64,000 nt of DNA. Origin: Oscillospiraceae bacterium. Its GTDB lineage: Bacteria > Bacillota > Clostridia > Oscillospirales > Oscillospiraceae. Position 1 is the first letter of the stretch, and each line of letters starts with the position of its first letter. This document shows, piece after piece, positions 27,701 to 35,747 of the stretch. Both the position numbers and the translations under genes were made by a program. The notes beneath the pieces were generated by a model. That model ran no database searches. It saw only the letters and a list, made by a program, of their open reading frames with translations, and was not told the origin of the DNA. The DNA lies in the NCBI GenBank assembly GCA_902778665.1, contig CACYYN010000036.1, forward strand, positions 1-64,000, given 5' to 3'.

Positions 27701-29308
27701 ATGAAGAAGACCCTTTGCCTGATTCTTGCTCTGGCAATGGTATTCTCTCTTGCTGCTGTCAGCGCCAGTGCAGACGGTGCACAGGAGATTACCTATTCCC
27801 TGTACAGCCAGCCGGACGGAATCGACCCCGGCATCACCAACAACAGCTTTGCGTCAGACATTCTTGCCAATGCCTTTGAAGGCCTGATGACCTACGACAC
27901 CGAGACCGGAAGCCTGATCTGCGGTGAAGCGGAGAGCTACACCGTCAGTGACGACGGCCTTGTTTACACCTTCACCCTGCGTGACGGCCTGAAGTGGTCT
28001 GACGGCAGTGACCATACGGCGGCAGACTATGTCTACGCCATCAAGCGTATTCTCACGCCGGCAACCGGTGCTCAGTACGTTGATCTCGTTGCAACCTACA
28101 TTGCAGGCGCCGCAGAATACTATGCTGGTGAAACGGATGATTTTGACACTGTCGGCATTAAGGCTCTGGATGACAGAACTTTGGAAATCACCCTCTACAA
28201 CCCCACTTCCTTCTTCGCAGATATCCTTACCATGTGGACCTTTGATCCGGTTCAGGAGGCCACAATTGAAGCCAATGGCGACCAGTGGACGTCTTCTCCG
28301 GCAACTTATATTTCCAACGGTCCTTTCTATGTGACGGATATGAAGCTTGGTGAGAGCATAACCCTCTCCAAGAACCCCTACTACTATGATGCAGATAAGG
28401 TTCAGCTGGATAAGGTCACCTTCCGCTACATCACGGATAACGCCACAGCATTGATGGCTTATGAAGCCGGCGAGATTGACGGTATGAATGTTGTCCCTGC
28501 ATCCGACTATGCCCGCCTGAAGGCAAACGATGACGGCTTTATCATGACACCATCCTACGGCACAACCTACTGGGATTTCAACTGCTCTGTTGCCCCGTTC
28601 GACAATGTGCTGGTTCGTAAGGCATTCAACCTTGCTATCGACCGCTATACGCTCATCAACGATGTTCTCCAGACGGATGCAGATCCTGCCTACAGCTTCA
28701 TTGCCCCGGGCTATGTGGTAGACGGTGTGGACTATACCGACGACCGCAGCGACTTTGGCCTCTCTGACGAAGCTGATGTGGAAGCTGCACAGGAAGCACT
28801 TGCAGAAGCAGGCTATCCCAACGGAGAAGGCTTCCCTGAAGTTACCCTCTATTACTATTCCAGCGATACGGTTGCTCTTGTAGCCCAGGCTCTTGCCAAT
28901 ATGCTGGAAACCAACCTCAACATCTCTGTGAAGATCGACAACGCAGATTGGGCAGTTTTCTATGCGGACGTTCTGGCCGGAAATTACCAGCTGTGCGCTA
29001 TGGGCTGGTCTGCTGACTATCTGCACCCGATGACCTTCCTTCCCCTTGCGAAGACAGATGATGCCAACAACGTGGCTTTCTGGAGCAACCCGGAATATGA
29101 TGCATTGGTGGAGAAGGTTCAGCTCTGCACAGATCCTTCTGAGGCTATTGAATATATCAAGGCAGCAGATGAACTGGTGGGCGACAACTATGTGTTCCTT
29201 AACCTCTATTACAAGAATGGAACGTCCCTCATGCATCCCTATGTCCAGGGTGTATACATCAATGCTTCCCAGATGATGTATCTCAAGACGGCATCGGTCA
29301 GCAAGTAA
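27701..29308 (+). CDS. Peptide ABC solute-binding protein, OppA-like (system 2)
   Basis: 535 residues. The Sec leader ends in ASA before DG at about residue 24, with no lipobox. Family 5 marks include YSLYSQPDGIDPGI, DGLKWSDGSDHTAADYVYAI and NPYYYDADKVQLDKVTFRYI. A good ribosome binding site (AAGGAGG) lies at 27688-27694. It is 59 residues shorter than the system 1 protein and diverged, so the two systems probably prefer different peptides. Confidence 0.94.
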   Translation: MKKTLCLILALAMVFSLAAVSASADGAQEITYSLYSQPDGIDPGITNNSFASDILANAFEGLMTYDTETGSLICGEAESYTVSDDGLVYTFTLRDGLKWSDGSDHTAADYVYAIKRILTPATGAQYVDLVATYIAGAAEYYAGETDDFDTVGIKALDDRTLEITLYNPTSFFADILTMWTFDPVQEATIEANGDQWTSSPATYISNGPFYVTDMKLGESITLSKNPYYYDADKVQLDKVTFRYITDNATALMAYEAGEIDGMNVVPASDYARLKANDDGFIMTPSYGTTYWDFNCSVAPFDNVLVRKAFNLAIDRYTLINDVLQTDADPAYSFIAPGYVVDGVDYTDDRSDFGLSDEADVEAAQEALAEAGYPNGEGFPEVTLYYYSSDTVALVAQALANMLETNLNISVKIDNADWAVFYADVLAGNYQLCAMGWSADYLHPMTFLPLAKTDDANNVAFWSNPEYDALVEKVQLCTDPSEAIEYIKAADELVGDNYVFLNLYYKNGTSLMHPYVQGVYINASQMMYLKTASVSK

Positions 29309-29341
29309 AACAGAAATTACAGGTAATGATTTAATAAAAAA

Positions 29342-29373
29342 CAAAAAGGCTGCGCTTTACGGCGCAGCTTTTT
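29342..29373 (+). terminator. Terminator of opp system 2
   Basis: GCTGCGC (29349-29355) pairs with GCGCAGC (29362-29368), flanked by AAAAAG and TTTTT. Confidence 0.9.
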
Positions 29374-29410
29374 GCATACGGGTTTGTTGTAATACCCCGA
29401 CAGAAACAAA

Positions 29411-29442
29411 GAAAAAGCTCGGCCTTTGCAGGCTGAGCTTTT
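29411..29442. terminator. Second, bidirectional terminator
   Basis: GAAAAAGCTCGGCC pairs with GGCTGAGCTTTTC around a TTTGCA loop. T runs occur on both strands, so it probably ends the minus-strand operon starting with the DUF3798 gene. Confidence 0.8.
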
Positions 29443-29472
29443 CATAAGCTGTGATAGTTGTTTTTGCCGGTA

Positions 29473-29952
29473 TCAGAAGTCTCCAAGGGCGAATTCATCA
29501 AGCTCGTCCGTATTGACCTCTTCCTCTGCCGGGGCTTCTGTAGTCTGTGATACAAACTCCGTCATCCACGCTTCCTGCGGAAGATTATTGAGATAACCCG
29601 GCACATTGATAACGATTCCGTCCCAGTTGTAAGGTAGCTTGAATTCGAGATTTTCGTATGTTTCGGGATCGTTTCCCTTCTCCCGTGTGACTTCAATCGT
29701 CATGGTAAAGCTCTGCCCGATATTGGTGGATTTACCGCGTTCACGGGAGGCAAGTTTGCCGATACGCTCTCCGTTCACATATACATTGACCCGATTGAAG
29801 GCTTTGTAGGTTTCACCTTCATAATCAAGCGTTTTGTTGTCAATATAGACGGTGTGACCTCTGCCGATGATAAACATCACAACTGCAATCACAATGAGAA
29901 TCAGAAGTGCGGCAGCTTTGAAAATGATGCTGCGAGCGGAAGCTTTTTTCAT
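29473..29952 (-). CDS. Small membrane-anchored protein at end of DUF3798 importer operon
   Basis: 159 residues. One N-terminal membrane segment (about 12-30) is followed by an extracytoplasmic domain of beta-like character with GHTVYIDNKTLDYEGETY and NVYVNGERIGKL, and an acidic C-terminal tail. It overlaps the upstream permease gene by four bases, so it belongs to the importer. I recall small proteins annotated DUF6672 in this position, but that assignment is from memory. Function is unknown; an accessory role in transporter assembly is an inference. Confidence 0.8.
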   Translation of the reverse strand: MKKASARSIIFKAAALLILIVIAVVMFIIGRGHTVYIDNKTLDYEGETYKAFNRVNVYVNGERIGKLASRERGKSTNIGQSFTMTIEVTREKGNDPETYENLEFKLPYNWDGIVINVPGYLNNLPQEAWMTEFVSQTTEAPAEEEVNTDELDEFALGDF

Positions 29953-31097
29953 TCCTGCACACCTGCCTTTCCTGCGGCAGCAGCCTCTTCAGCTGCCTGG
30001 TCTGCCTGAAGCTGCAGACCGAGACGACTCTTCATCTTCCGTTTTTTCGTTTCATACATAACCAGTGCTACCGTGATAATCGCATAGGAGACAAACACAC
30101 GGAAGTACTCACCGATCATGGAGTCTCCTGTAATCTTGGCGCCGGCAGAAGGAGCAACGATGAACATGGTGTGGAAGAGTATAACACCGAGGAAAACATT
30201 ACCGATGGAGGCCTTGTCTACGGAAGCACCGCCAACCAGAAGTGCAGCAATACAGAACATACCGATCTGGGAGTGTGACGAGTAGGTTGCGATATTTCCC
30301 ATGTTTTGCAGATAGATAATCATACCGAATCCGGCAAGAACGGTTGACATGACGATGGAGATAATACGTGTCTTTTCCACATCGATGCCGGCATCACGCG
30401 CCACATCCATATCCTGGCCGACTGCACGCATATCCTGGCCGAGCTTTGTCTTCCGGAACCATACCGTGAACAGGCACAGCAGGCCAATCAGAATAAAGGT
30501 GAGCATCGGAATTTTAACGCCGCCCACGGTGACAGCCAGTGCGTCATCCAGGCAGTGGCGCATATTCAGCAGAGAAACGGTGTTGCGGATACCGTAGCCT
30601 CTCGGCAGTTTGATGGAGGAATGCTTGATCGGGATGATGGGTCCCATCATGTAGAGCACCAGAAGCTGATAGAGACCGTTGAAGAAGAAGCTGATGATAT
30701 AGCTTGTAATCATCTCGCGTCCCTTGGACATGTTCAGCAGCTTCCCGCAGAAGAATCCGAGCAGCAGTGCAATGGGAATAGAGACAATCATTGCAAGCAC
30801 AACACCGGGGATGCCCCAGATCTGCCAGTCAGATACCAGAATCAGGGCAATTTCTCCGGCCATAGCTCCGAGTGTCATCCCGAAGTTCAGTCCCATACCG
30901 GACATAATCGGAATCAGAAGGCACAAAATAAGGAAGATGTTGCGCCCCATTCGGGTAACGATTTCGTTGATCAGGTAACTGGCGGAGAAGCCGGAAACCG
31001 GAATGCAGATCGCGCAGATGATAATGAACATGATGGGAACCAGATTGTCCCCCAGGAAGGAAAGAACTTTCTTTCCGACAGAAGGCTTGCTGTTCAT
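29949..31097 (-). CDS. ABC permease, BMP/nucleoside-type (DUF3798 importer)
   Basis: 382 residues, about nine to ten membrane spans, of the branched-chain-amino-acid/ribose permease superfamily (BPD_transp_2). Motifs include GLNFGMTLGAMAGEIALIL and VGQDMDVARDAGIDVEKTR, the cytoplasmic loop that contacts the ATPase, and LVGGASVDKASIGNVFLG. It pairs with the next permease as a heterodimer. Start and stop overlap neighbours by four bases each. Confidence 0.92.
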   Translation of the reverse strand: MNSKPSVGKKVLSFLGDNLVPIMFIIICAICIPVSGFSASYLINEIVTRMGRNIFLILCLLIPIMSGMGLNFGMTLGAMAGEIALILVSDWQIWGIPGVVLAMIVSIPIALLLGFFCGKLLNMSKGREMITSYIISFFFNGLYQLLVLYMMGPIIPIKHSSIKLPRGYGIRNTVSLLNMRHCLDDALAVTVGGVKIPMLTFILIGLLCLFTVWFRKTKLGQDMRAVGQDMDVARDAGIDVEKTRIISIVMSTVLAGFGMIIYLQNMGNIATYSSHSQIGMFCIAALLVGGASVDKASIGNVFLGVILFHTMFIVAPSAGAKITGDSMIGEYFRVFVSYAIITVALVMYETKKRKMKSRLGLQLQADQAAEEAAAAGKAGVQE

Positions 31098-32179
31098 CTT
31101 TTCCCTCCTTCCGTTTTTCTGGTCAGAGCATAGAGAATCATGCCCTGAGAAGCAATTACACGGATTACTTCGCTCATATCCATATGGATCATGGAGTTCA
31201 TGACGGTTGGCGTCATGGTCACGATGCCCTGGAAGAGGAAAGTGCCGATAATAACGTTGGCAATGCTTGCCTTGTTCACGGATGCGCCTCCGATCAGAAT
31301 TGCGGAGACGGCAGGCAGTGCCATGTAGAACGGAGCCATGTACAGCTGGATAAAACCGAAGCCCTGTTCGTAAACCAGAATACCGATAGCGGCAAGCCAG
31401 GTGGAAAGGATGACGGAAAGCAGCCGCATCTTGTCCACATTGACGCCGGCGGCTTTGGCGAAGGTGGGATTAGAGCCTACCGCAGTCATTGCCGTGCCCG
31501 TCTTGGTGTGGAGAAAAGCCCACATGGCAAAGGCAAGAATGGCGAAGAAGAGCAGCGTACCGGTGGGAATGGAAAGGTTGCCGATGTTGATCGTCAGGAA
31601 ATTTGCCAGAACCTTGTCATAAAACCCTTCCAGAGAAATGGTAGTGCGGAGGCCCTTGCCGGCAAAACCCCAGACCATTGTGGGGCTGTGATACGGGAGA
31701 AGCAACCACATCATGCACATGAAGGAGACAGAGGAGAAGCCCACATAAGTGGCGATCATCATTTCTCCGCCTTTGATTTTATTCAACAGCCAACCGTAGG
31801 CTGCGCCGAGGACAACGGCGAAAGGCGTTGCAATGACGATGGCCATCACAAAACTCATGGGGCCGGTGAAACCGAGCTCAATAGAGATGGTTCCTCCCAG
31901 CAGCCCGGAGATAATTCCCAGCGGGAGACCGAAGTTCAGCCCACAGCCGGAGTGGATCATCGGTACCATAGCCAGAACCAGAACGGCATTCCAGCTAAAA
32001 CGGTTGAGAACGTTGGAGATCTGGGTCAGAAAGTTTGCACCGACAAAAGGTGCCGCTATAAACAGCAGAAGCAGAAAGGCTGCAATAATCAGCCTTGGCA
32101 GTCCGAAGGAGGCGATGCCTTCCCGAAGCCTTTCCCCAAAGGTTTTGGGCTGTAATGTATTATCGTTCAACTTCTTCAC
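31094..32179 (-). CDS. ABC permease, BMP/nucleoside-type (DUF3798 importer)
   Basis: 361 residues, homologous to the following permease: GCGLNFGLPLGIISGLLGG, VGSNPTFAKAAGVNVDKMR and LIGGASVNKASIANVIIG. It begins one base after the ATPase stop codon. The two permeases are similar enough in motif order to have arisen by duplication. Confidence 0.92.
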   Translation of the reverse strand: MKKLNDNTLQPKTFGERLREGIASFGLPRLIIAAFLLLLFIAAPFVGANFLTQISNVLNRFSWNAVLVLAMVPMIHSGCGLNFGLPLGIISGLLGGTISIELGFTGPMSFVMAIVIATPFAVVLGAAYGWLLNKIKGGEMMIATYVGFSSVSFMCMMWLLLPYHSPTMVWGFAGKGLRTTISLEGFYDKVLANFLTINIGNLSIPTGTLLFFAILAFAMWAFLHTKTGTAMTAVGSNPTFAKAAGVNVDKMRLLSVILSTWLAAIGILVYEQGFGFIQLYMAPFYMALPAVSAILIGGASVNKASIANVIIGTFLFQGIVTMTPTVMNSMIHMDMSEVIRVIASQGMILYALTRKTEGGKR

Positions 32180-32180
32180 C

Positions 32181-33776
32181 TCACTTTACGGAGCTGACCA
32201 TCAGCATACCAAAGTCTTCTGATGGATCGGAAGCAGGGAGAATGCCTGCAATTCTGCCACCGGAGACGATGGCAATCCTGTCGCAGATAGACCGAAGCTC
32301 TTCCAGCTCGGAGGAGATCATCACAACGGTGACGCCGCTCTCCCGGTTGAACTGCTTCAGAGCATCCAGCACCAGCTGCTTCGCACCAACGTCTATGCCG
32401 CGAGTAGGCTCCGAGACAAAGAGGAACTTCGGTTCCAGAGCAAATGCCTTTGCCAGGCAGACCTTCTGCTGGTTTCCGCCGGAGAGCTCTCTGGCTTTCT
32501 GTTTGGAGCCAGTGCACTTGATTGCAAGCTCATCAATATATTTCTGTGTGATGGCGTGAATAGCCTTTTCGTCTCTCCACTTGATAAGACCGCCCAGATA
32601 GGGTTTGAGAAATTTGCTCTGCACCTGCATGGCAGGAAAGGCAATGTTCCATTCCAGTGTCTCGTCAAGAAGAAGACCGACGCCGCGACGGTCTTCCGAG
32701 ACGAAGGCCAGATCTGCGTCCAGGCACTTCCGGGGAGAATTCAGAGGAATCTCCTGTCCCTTGAAGGTGACGGAACCGCCCGCCTCATAAAGGCCCATGA
32801 TTCCGTTCGGGATTCCAAGCTTCCCTTGGCCGGCAAGGCCGCCGATGCCGAGAATTTCACCTTCCCGCACATCCAGGTTGACATTGCGTACGATCTCGCC
32901 TGGCATATCCACCCACAGTTTCCGGATGGACATGATGATTTTCTCATCCTTTGCCTCTGAGCGTGTTTTCGGAGTTTCAGAAGCAGATGAAACACTTCTG
33001 CCCACCATGTAGCGGGTGATCTCCGTGACGTTGGTGTCTTTTGCTGCTTTGTCGCTTACTACGTAACCGTCCCGCATAACGACAACCTTATCACAAACAG
33101 TGAGAATTTCATGCAGGCGGTGGGTGATGAAGATGACGGCAATGCCCTTGGCAGACATGCTCTTGATTGACTCCAGAAGAGCTTCCGCCTCTTTTTCCGT
33201 CAGGACGGCAGTGGGCTCGTCAAGAATCAGGAGCTTGAGATTATCCTTGCTCAGCTCACGGGCGATTTCTGTAAACTGCTTATGCCCAACGGGCATATCG
33301 TTAATGACCATGGCCTGGTCGATGGAAAAACCCATTTTCTCAATGGCTTTCTCTGCCCGGCCTGTGATCTCATTATAGTCAAGCGTATTGAGCCGTTTTC
33401 CAAAAACCTCGGAAACGACATTCTTTTTCACCGGCTCGCGGTTGAGCACGATGTTTTCCGCGGCGGTAAAACCGGGAATCAGAGAGAATTCCTGATGGAC
33501 CATGCCGATACCGGCCGCAAGGGCATCAAACGGGGTAGAGAAGGTCACCTTCTCGCCGTTGATCAGAATGTCCCCCTCATAGCCGCCGGTTTCCCTGATA
33601 ACATCCATCCCGAACAGAATTTTCATGAGCGTGCTCTTGCCCGCGCCGTTTTCTCCGCAGAGGCCGAGAACTTCGCCCTCCTTCAGGGTGAGGTTGATGT
33701 CAGTAAGGACCTGGTTCCCAAAGAAATCCTTTTTAATATTTCGCATCTCCAGAAGCGGAGTATTCGCGTTAGCCAT
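32181..33776 (-). CDS. ABC ATPase with two nucleotide-binding domains (DUF3798 importer)
   Basis: 531 residues, RbsA/YufO-like tandem ATPase. Domain 1 has Walker A GENGAGKST and Walker B LLILDEPTAVL, but its signature is degenerate (MPVGHKQFTEIAREL in place of LS-G-Q). Domain 2 has an intact LSGGNQQK signature and Walker B FVSEPTRGID, with a non-standard Walker A (GLAGQGKLG). Such asymmetry is known in sugar and nucleoside importers of this class. It should energise the two permeases encoded next. Confidence 0.94.
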   Translation of the reverse strand: MANANTPLLEMRNIKKDFFGNQVLTDINLTLKEGEVLGLCGENGAGKSTLMKILFGMDVIRETGGYEGDILINGEKVTFSTPFDALAAGIGMVHQEFSLIPGFTAAENIVLNREPVKKNVVSEVFGKRLNTLDYNEITGRAEKAIEKMGFSIDQAMVINDMPVGHKQFTEIARELSKDNLKLLILDEPTAVLTEKEAEALLESIKSMSAKGIAVIFITHRLHEILTVCDKVVVMRDGYVVSDKAAKDTNVTEITRYMVGRSVSSASETPKTRSEAKDEKIIMSIRKLWVDMPGEIVRNVNLDVREGEILGIGGLAGQGKLGIPNGIMGLYEAGGSVTFKGQEIPLNSPRKCLDADLAFVSEDRRGVGLLLDETLEWNIAFPAMQVQSKFLKPYLGGLIKWRDEKAIHAITQKYIDELAIKCTGSKQKARELSGGNQQKVCLAKAFALEPKFLFVSEPTRGIDVGAKQLVLDALKQFNRESGVTVVMISSELEELRSICDRIAIVSGGRIAGILPASDPSEDFGMLMVSSVK

Positions 33777-33805
33777 AATTGTTCCCTACCTGTAAAACAA
33801 ACAAT

Positions 33806-33836
33806 GGGGGAGGAATAGGAATCCCTCCCCTTTTTT
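33806..33836 (-). other. Intercistronic hairpin after the DUF3798 gene
   Basis: GGGGAGG (33807-33813) pairs with CCTCCCC (33824-33830). The T run lies on the plus-strand side; on the minus strand the hairpin is followed by ATTGTTTGTTTTA. A partial terminator that gives excess binding protein over ATPase and permeases is likely. Confidence 0.6.
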
Positions 33837-33856
33837 CTTGCGTCAGAAGTTAATAA

Positions 33857-35041
33857 TCAGAATGTGCTGAAGTACTTCTCAGGAACTTCCACTTCGGTGG
33901 AGCCCATGTACCAGCCCGGGTCACCCATAATGTAGGTGTCCTGATAAATAAGGACTTCGTTGTCAGCCTTGACGCCCTCTGCATCGACGTAGTTGGAGCC
34001 GTTCCACTCTGCGCCGGGGGAGAAGACTGCATATGCTTCGGAGATATCATCGATGTCGTCAATCTCGCTCACGCCGTCAATGACGTTCTTTGCGTGCTGT
34101 GCAAGGCCTGCAGAAACGGTGTAGCCGTAGGAGTAAGCCCAGGTGCCGAACTTGCCTGCGCCGCCCTTTTCAACGATAGCAGACTCGACCTTTGCAAGGA
34201 TCTTTGCATAGTCGCCGGCTTCTTCGGTCAGGTCAATGCCGAGAGCACCGGGATAGCCCATGGTCGGGGACGGGAGGTCAGCTTCTACAAAGTATCCGCC
34301 GTACTCGAGCAGCTGCTTGAGCAGAGGCTCGGTGTGAGCATCGTTGGTGCAGAAGTAAGCAGCGTTCGTGCCGTACTTCTCAACCCACTCAGGAACCTTC
34401 TCGAGGATGTATGCCTGAGCACCGGCAACACCGACGTCGGTGGTGGGGTCAGGAGCGGTCTCGAGGACGAAGTTCATGCCGAACTCCTCGCATGCTGCCT
34501 TCATAACGGCAACACGGCGGGACATGGTCTCATAGGACATGTGACGCGGGAAGGAGATGTGAACGAAGGTGTCGCATCCGAGCTCGTGAGCGGTGCGGAT
34601 GATGAGGTAGCCGCGGGCAACAAAGTCATTGTTGCAAACGAGGTCAGCAGCGGAGCCAATCTCGGGGAGGTCTTCGTGAGACTCACCTGCAATGCAGATG
34701 ATGTCAGGACGACGCTCTTTGATCTGGCGGAAAGCTTCCGTCGTGCCGGGGACAGCCTGGTTGACGATGATAGCTTTCATAAGAGGATCGTCAGACATGT
34801 TGACGATAGTCTGAATGGTGGTTTCCAGCTCTTCGGTGAAGTTGTCAGGGTAAATAGCAAGCTTTACCATGTCCTCGCCGTACATAGCCTGGAATGCCTC
34901 GGCGCCGCGTCTGTCATCTTCACTCTGGGAGACAGAACCGGTGATGATACCGATGTGGTACTCGCCCTCTGCAGATGCGCTGATGGCGCACAGAGAGAAG
35001 ACCATTGCAAGCGCGAGAAGAATTGCTGCAAACTTTTTCAT
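33857..35041 (-). CDS. DUF3798 family solute-binding protein
   Basis: 394 residues. The Sec leader (about 1-24) ends in ASA before EGE, with no lipobox. The mature protein begins YHIGIITGSVSQSEDDRRGAE, the recognisable DUF3798 opening, and has a periplasmic-binding-protein-like fold (alternating strands and helices; IICIAGESHEDLPE, AYFCTNDAHTEPLLKQ). Directly downstream are a tandem ATPase and two BMP-type permeases, so it is the binding component of an importer of unknown substrate. The start at 35041 is chosen because AGGAGA lies about seven bases upstream and the leader begins there; the open frame to 35077 has a basic, improbable extension. Confidence 0.9.
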   Translation of the reverse strand: MKKFAAILLALAMVFSLCAISASAEGEYHIGIITGSVSQSEDDRRGAEAFQAMYGEDMVKLAIYPDNFTEELETTIQTIVNMSDDPLMKAIIVNQAVPGTTEAFRQIKERRPDIICIAGESHEDLPEIGSAADLVCNNDFVARGYLIIRTAHELGCDTFVHISFPRHMSYETMSRRVAVMKAACEEFGMNFVLETAPDPTTDVGVAGAQAYILEKVPEWVEKYGTNAAYFCTNDAHTEPLLKQLLEYGGYFVEADLPSPTMGYPGALGIDLTEEAGDYAKILAKVESAIVEKGGAGKFGTWAYSYGYTVSAGLAQHAKNVIDGVSEIDDIDDISEAYAVFSPGAEWNGSNYVDAEGVKADNEVLIYQDTYIMGDPGWYMGSTEVEVPEKYFSTF

Positions 35042-35112
35042 GGGTATTCTCCTTTTTTCTTTTTTGCTTTTACGCATTAAACAGATAACACTGTAAAAGC
35101 CTAGTGTCTTAA

Positions 35113-35141
35113 ATTATAAAGATTTTGCCCACTACTGTCAA
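35113..35141 (-). promoter_or_regulatory. Consensus promoter of the DUF3798 importer operon
   Basis: On the minus strand TTGACA (35136-35141), a 17-base spacer and TATAAT (35113-35118): both boxes are perfect. The operon should be strongly transcribed unless repressed. Confidence 0.9.
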
Positions 35142-35169
35142 TAATTATTTTTATAAGGGAAAATAATGA

Positions 35170-35198
35170 TTGACATCCTGGAAGGTGTCTGTTAATAT
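35170..35198 (+). promoter_or_regulatory. rpsO promoter
   Basis: TTGACA (35170-35175), 17 bases, TAATAT (35193-35198). It lies back to back with the DUF3798 promoter, about 100 bases before rpsO. Confidence 0.75.
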
Positions 35199-35204
35199 AC
35201 AAAA

Positions 35205-35305
35205 GTCCGCGTGCTGAGAAGCGGGGCAGTGCCTCAAGTGAGGGTTCCTTTCCGCCTGCTGCCCGGCCGCCGGAGAAAGTATAATGTTAAAGAAAGGGAA
35301 AAACA
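35205..35305 (+). promoter_or_regulatory. Structured rpsO leader
   Basis: The roughly 100-base leader is GC-rich and self-complementary. GGGCAG (35224-35229) pairs with CTGCCC (35259-35264), enclosing CCTC (35232-35235) with GAGG (35240-35243). Leaders of rpsO commonly bind S15 for autoregulation, in several unrelated folds; which fold applies here is not clear. Confidence 0.45.
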
Positions 35306-35572
35306 ATGATTACCAAAGAAAAAAAAGCAGAAGTCATGACTGCCAATGCCGTCCACGAAGGTGACACCGGTTCTCCGGAAGTCCAGATCGCTATTCTGAC
35401 GGAGCGTATCCGTGAACTCACCGAGCATCTCAAGCAGCATCCGAATGACGATCACAGCCGTCTCGGTATGTACAAGATGGTTGGTAAGCGCCGCCGCCTG
35501 CTGGATTATGTGGCAAAGAAAGACATCGAGCGCTATCGTGCAATCATTGCAAAGCTGGGCATCCGTAAGTAA
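35306..35572 (+). CDS. rpsO: 30S ribosomal protein S15
   Basis: 88 residues, full length. The family core is visible in [26 protein letters not shown] (residues about 22-47) and [21 protein letters not shown]. It binds the 16S rRNA central domain early in 30S assembly. It stands upstream of pnp as in most bacteria. Ribosome binding site AAAGGGA lies at 35293-35299. Confidence 0.98.
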   Translation: MITKEKKAEVMTANAVHEGDTGSPEVQIAILTERIRELTEHLKQHPNDDHSRLGMYKMVGKRRRLLDYVAKKDIERYRAIIAKLGIRK

Positions 35573-35583
35573 GATGTTCCGGC

Positions 35584-35604
35584 ATCCGGGCATAAAACCC
35601 GGAT
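35584..35604 (+). other. Hairpin after rpsO
   Basis: ATCCGGG (35584-35590) pairs with CCCGGAT (35598-35604) around CATAAAA. No T run follows; it precedes the true terminator and may protect the rpsO mRNA end. Confidence 0.5.
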
Positions 35605-35626
35605 TCTGAGGGGTATGAAGGTTTGT

Positions 35627-35665
35627 AAGGTCCGGGGACAATTGAATATTGCCCCGGCCTTTTTT
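35627..35665 (+). terminator. rpsO terminator
   Basis: AAGG-T-CCGGGG-A-CAAT (35627-35642) folds onto ATTG-CCCCGG-CCTT (35648-35661) with two single-base bulges, followed by a T run. Read-through would reach pnp. Confidence 0.85.
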
Positions 35666-35702
35666 CTTTACACCTCTCTTATCCCCCGCAATTTATTGAA
35701 AA

Positions 35703-35727
35703 CGGGTGCGGTTAGCTGAACCGCCCG
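35703..35727 (+). other. Hairpin in the pnp leader
   Basis: GCGGTT (35708-35713) pairs with AACCGC (35719-35724), extended by CGG/CCG outside a two-base bulge. It lies 20 bases before the pnp start. pnp leaders in other bacteria have an RNase III-cleaved hairpin that allows autoregulation; whether this one is cleaved is unknown. Confidence 0.5.
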
Positions 35728-35747
35728 CAGTGTAAGGAGTAAAAGAT

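Noticed and set aside
17422-29308. Recent tandem duplication of the opp operon
   Set aside because: The two systems share gene types but differ in order of motifs, loop lengths and protein lengths, and have separate promoters and terminators, so they are old paralogues or independent acquisitions.
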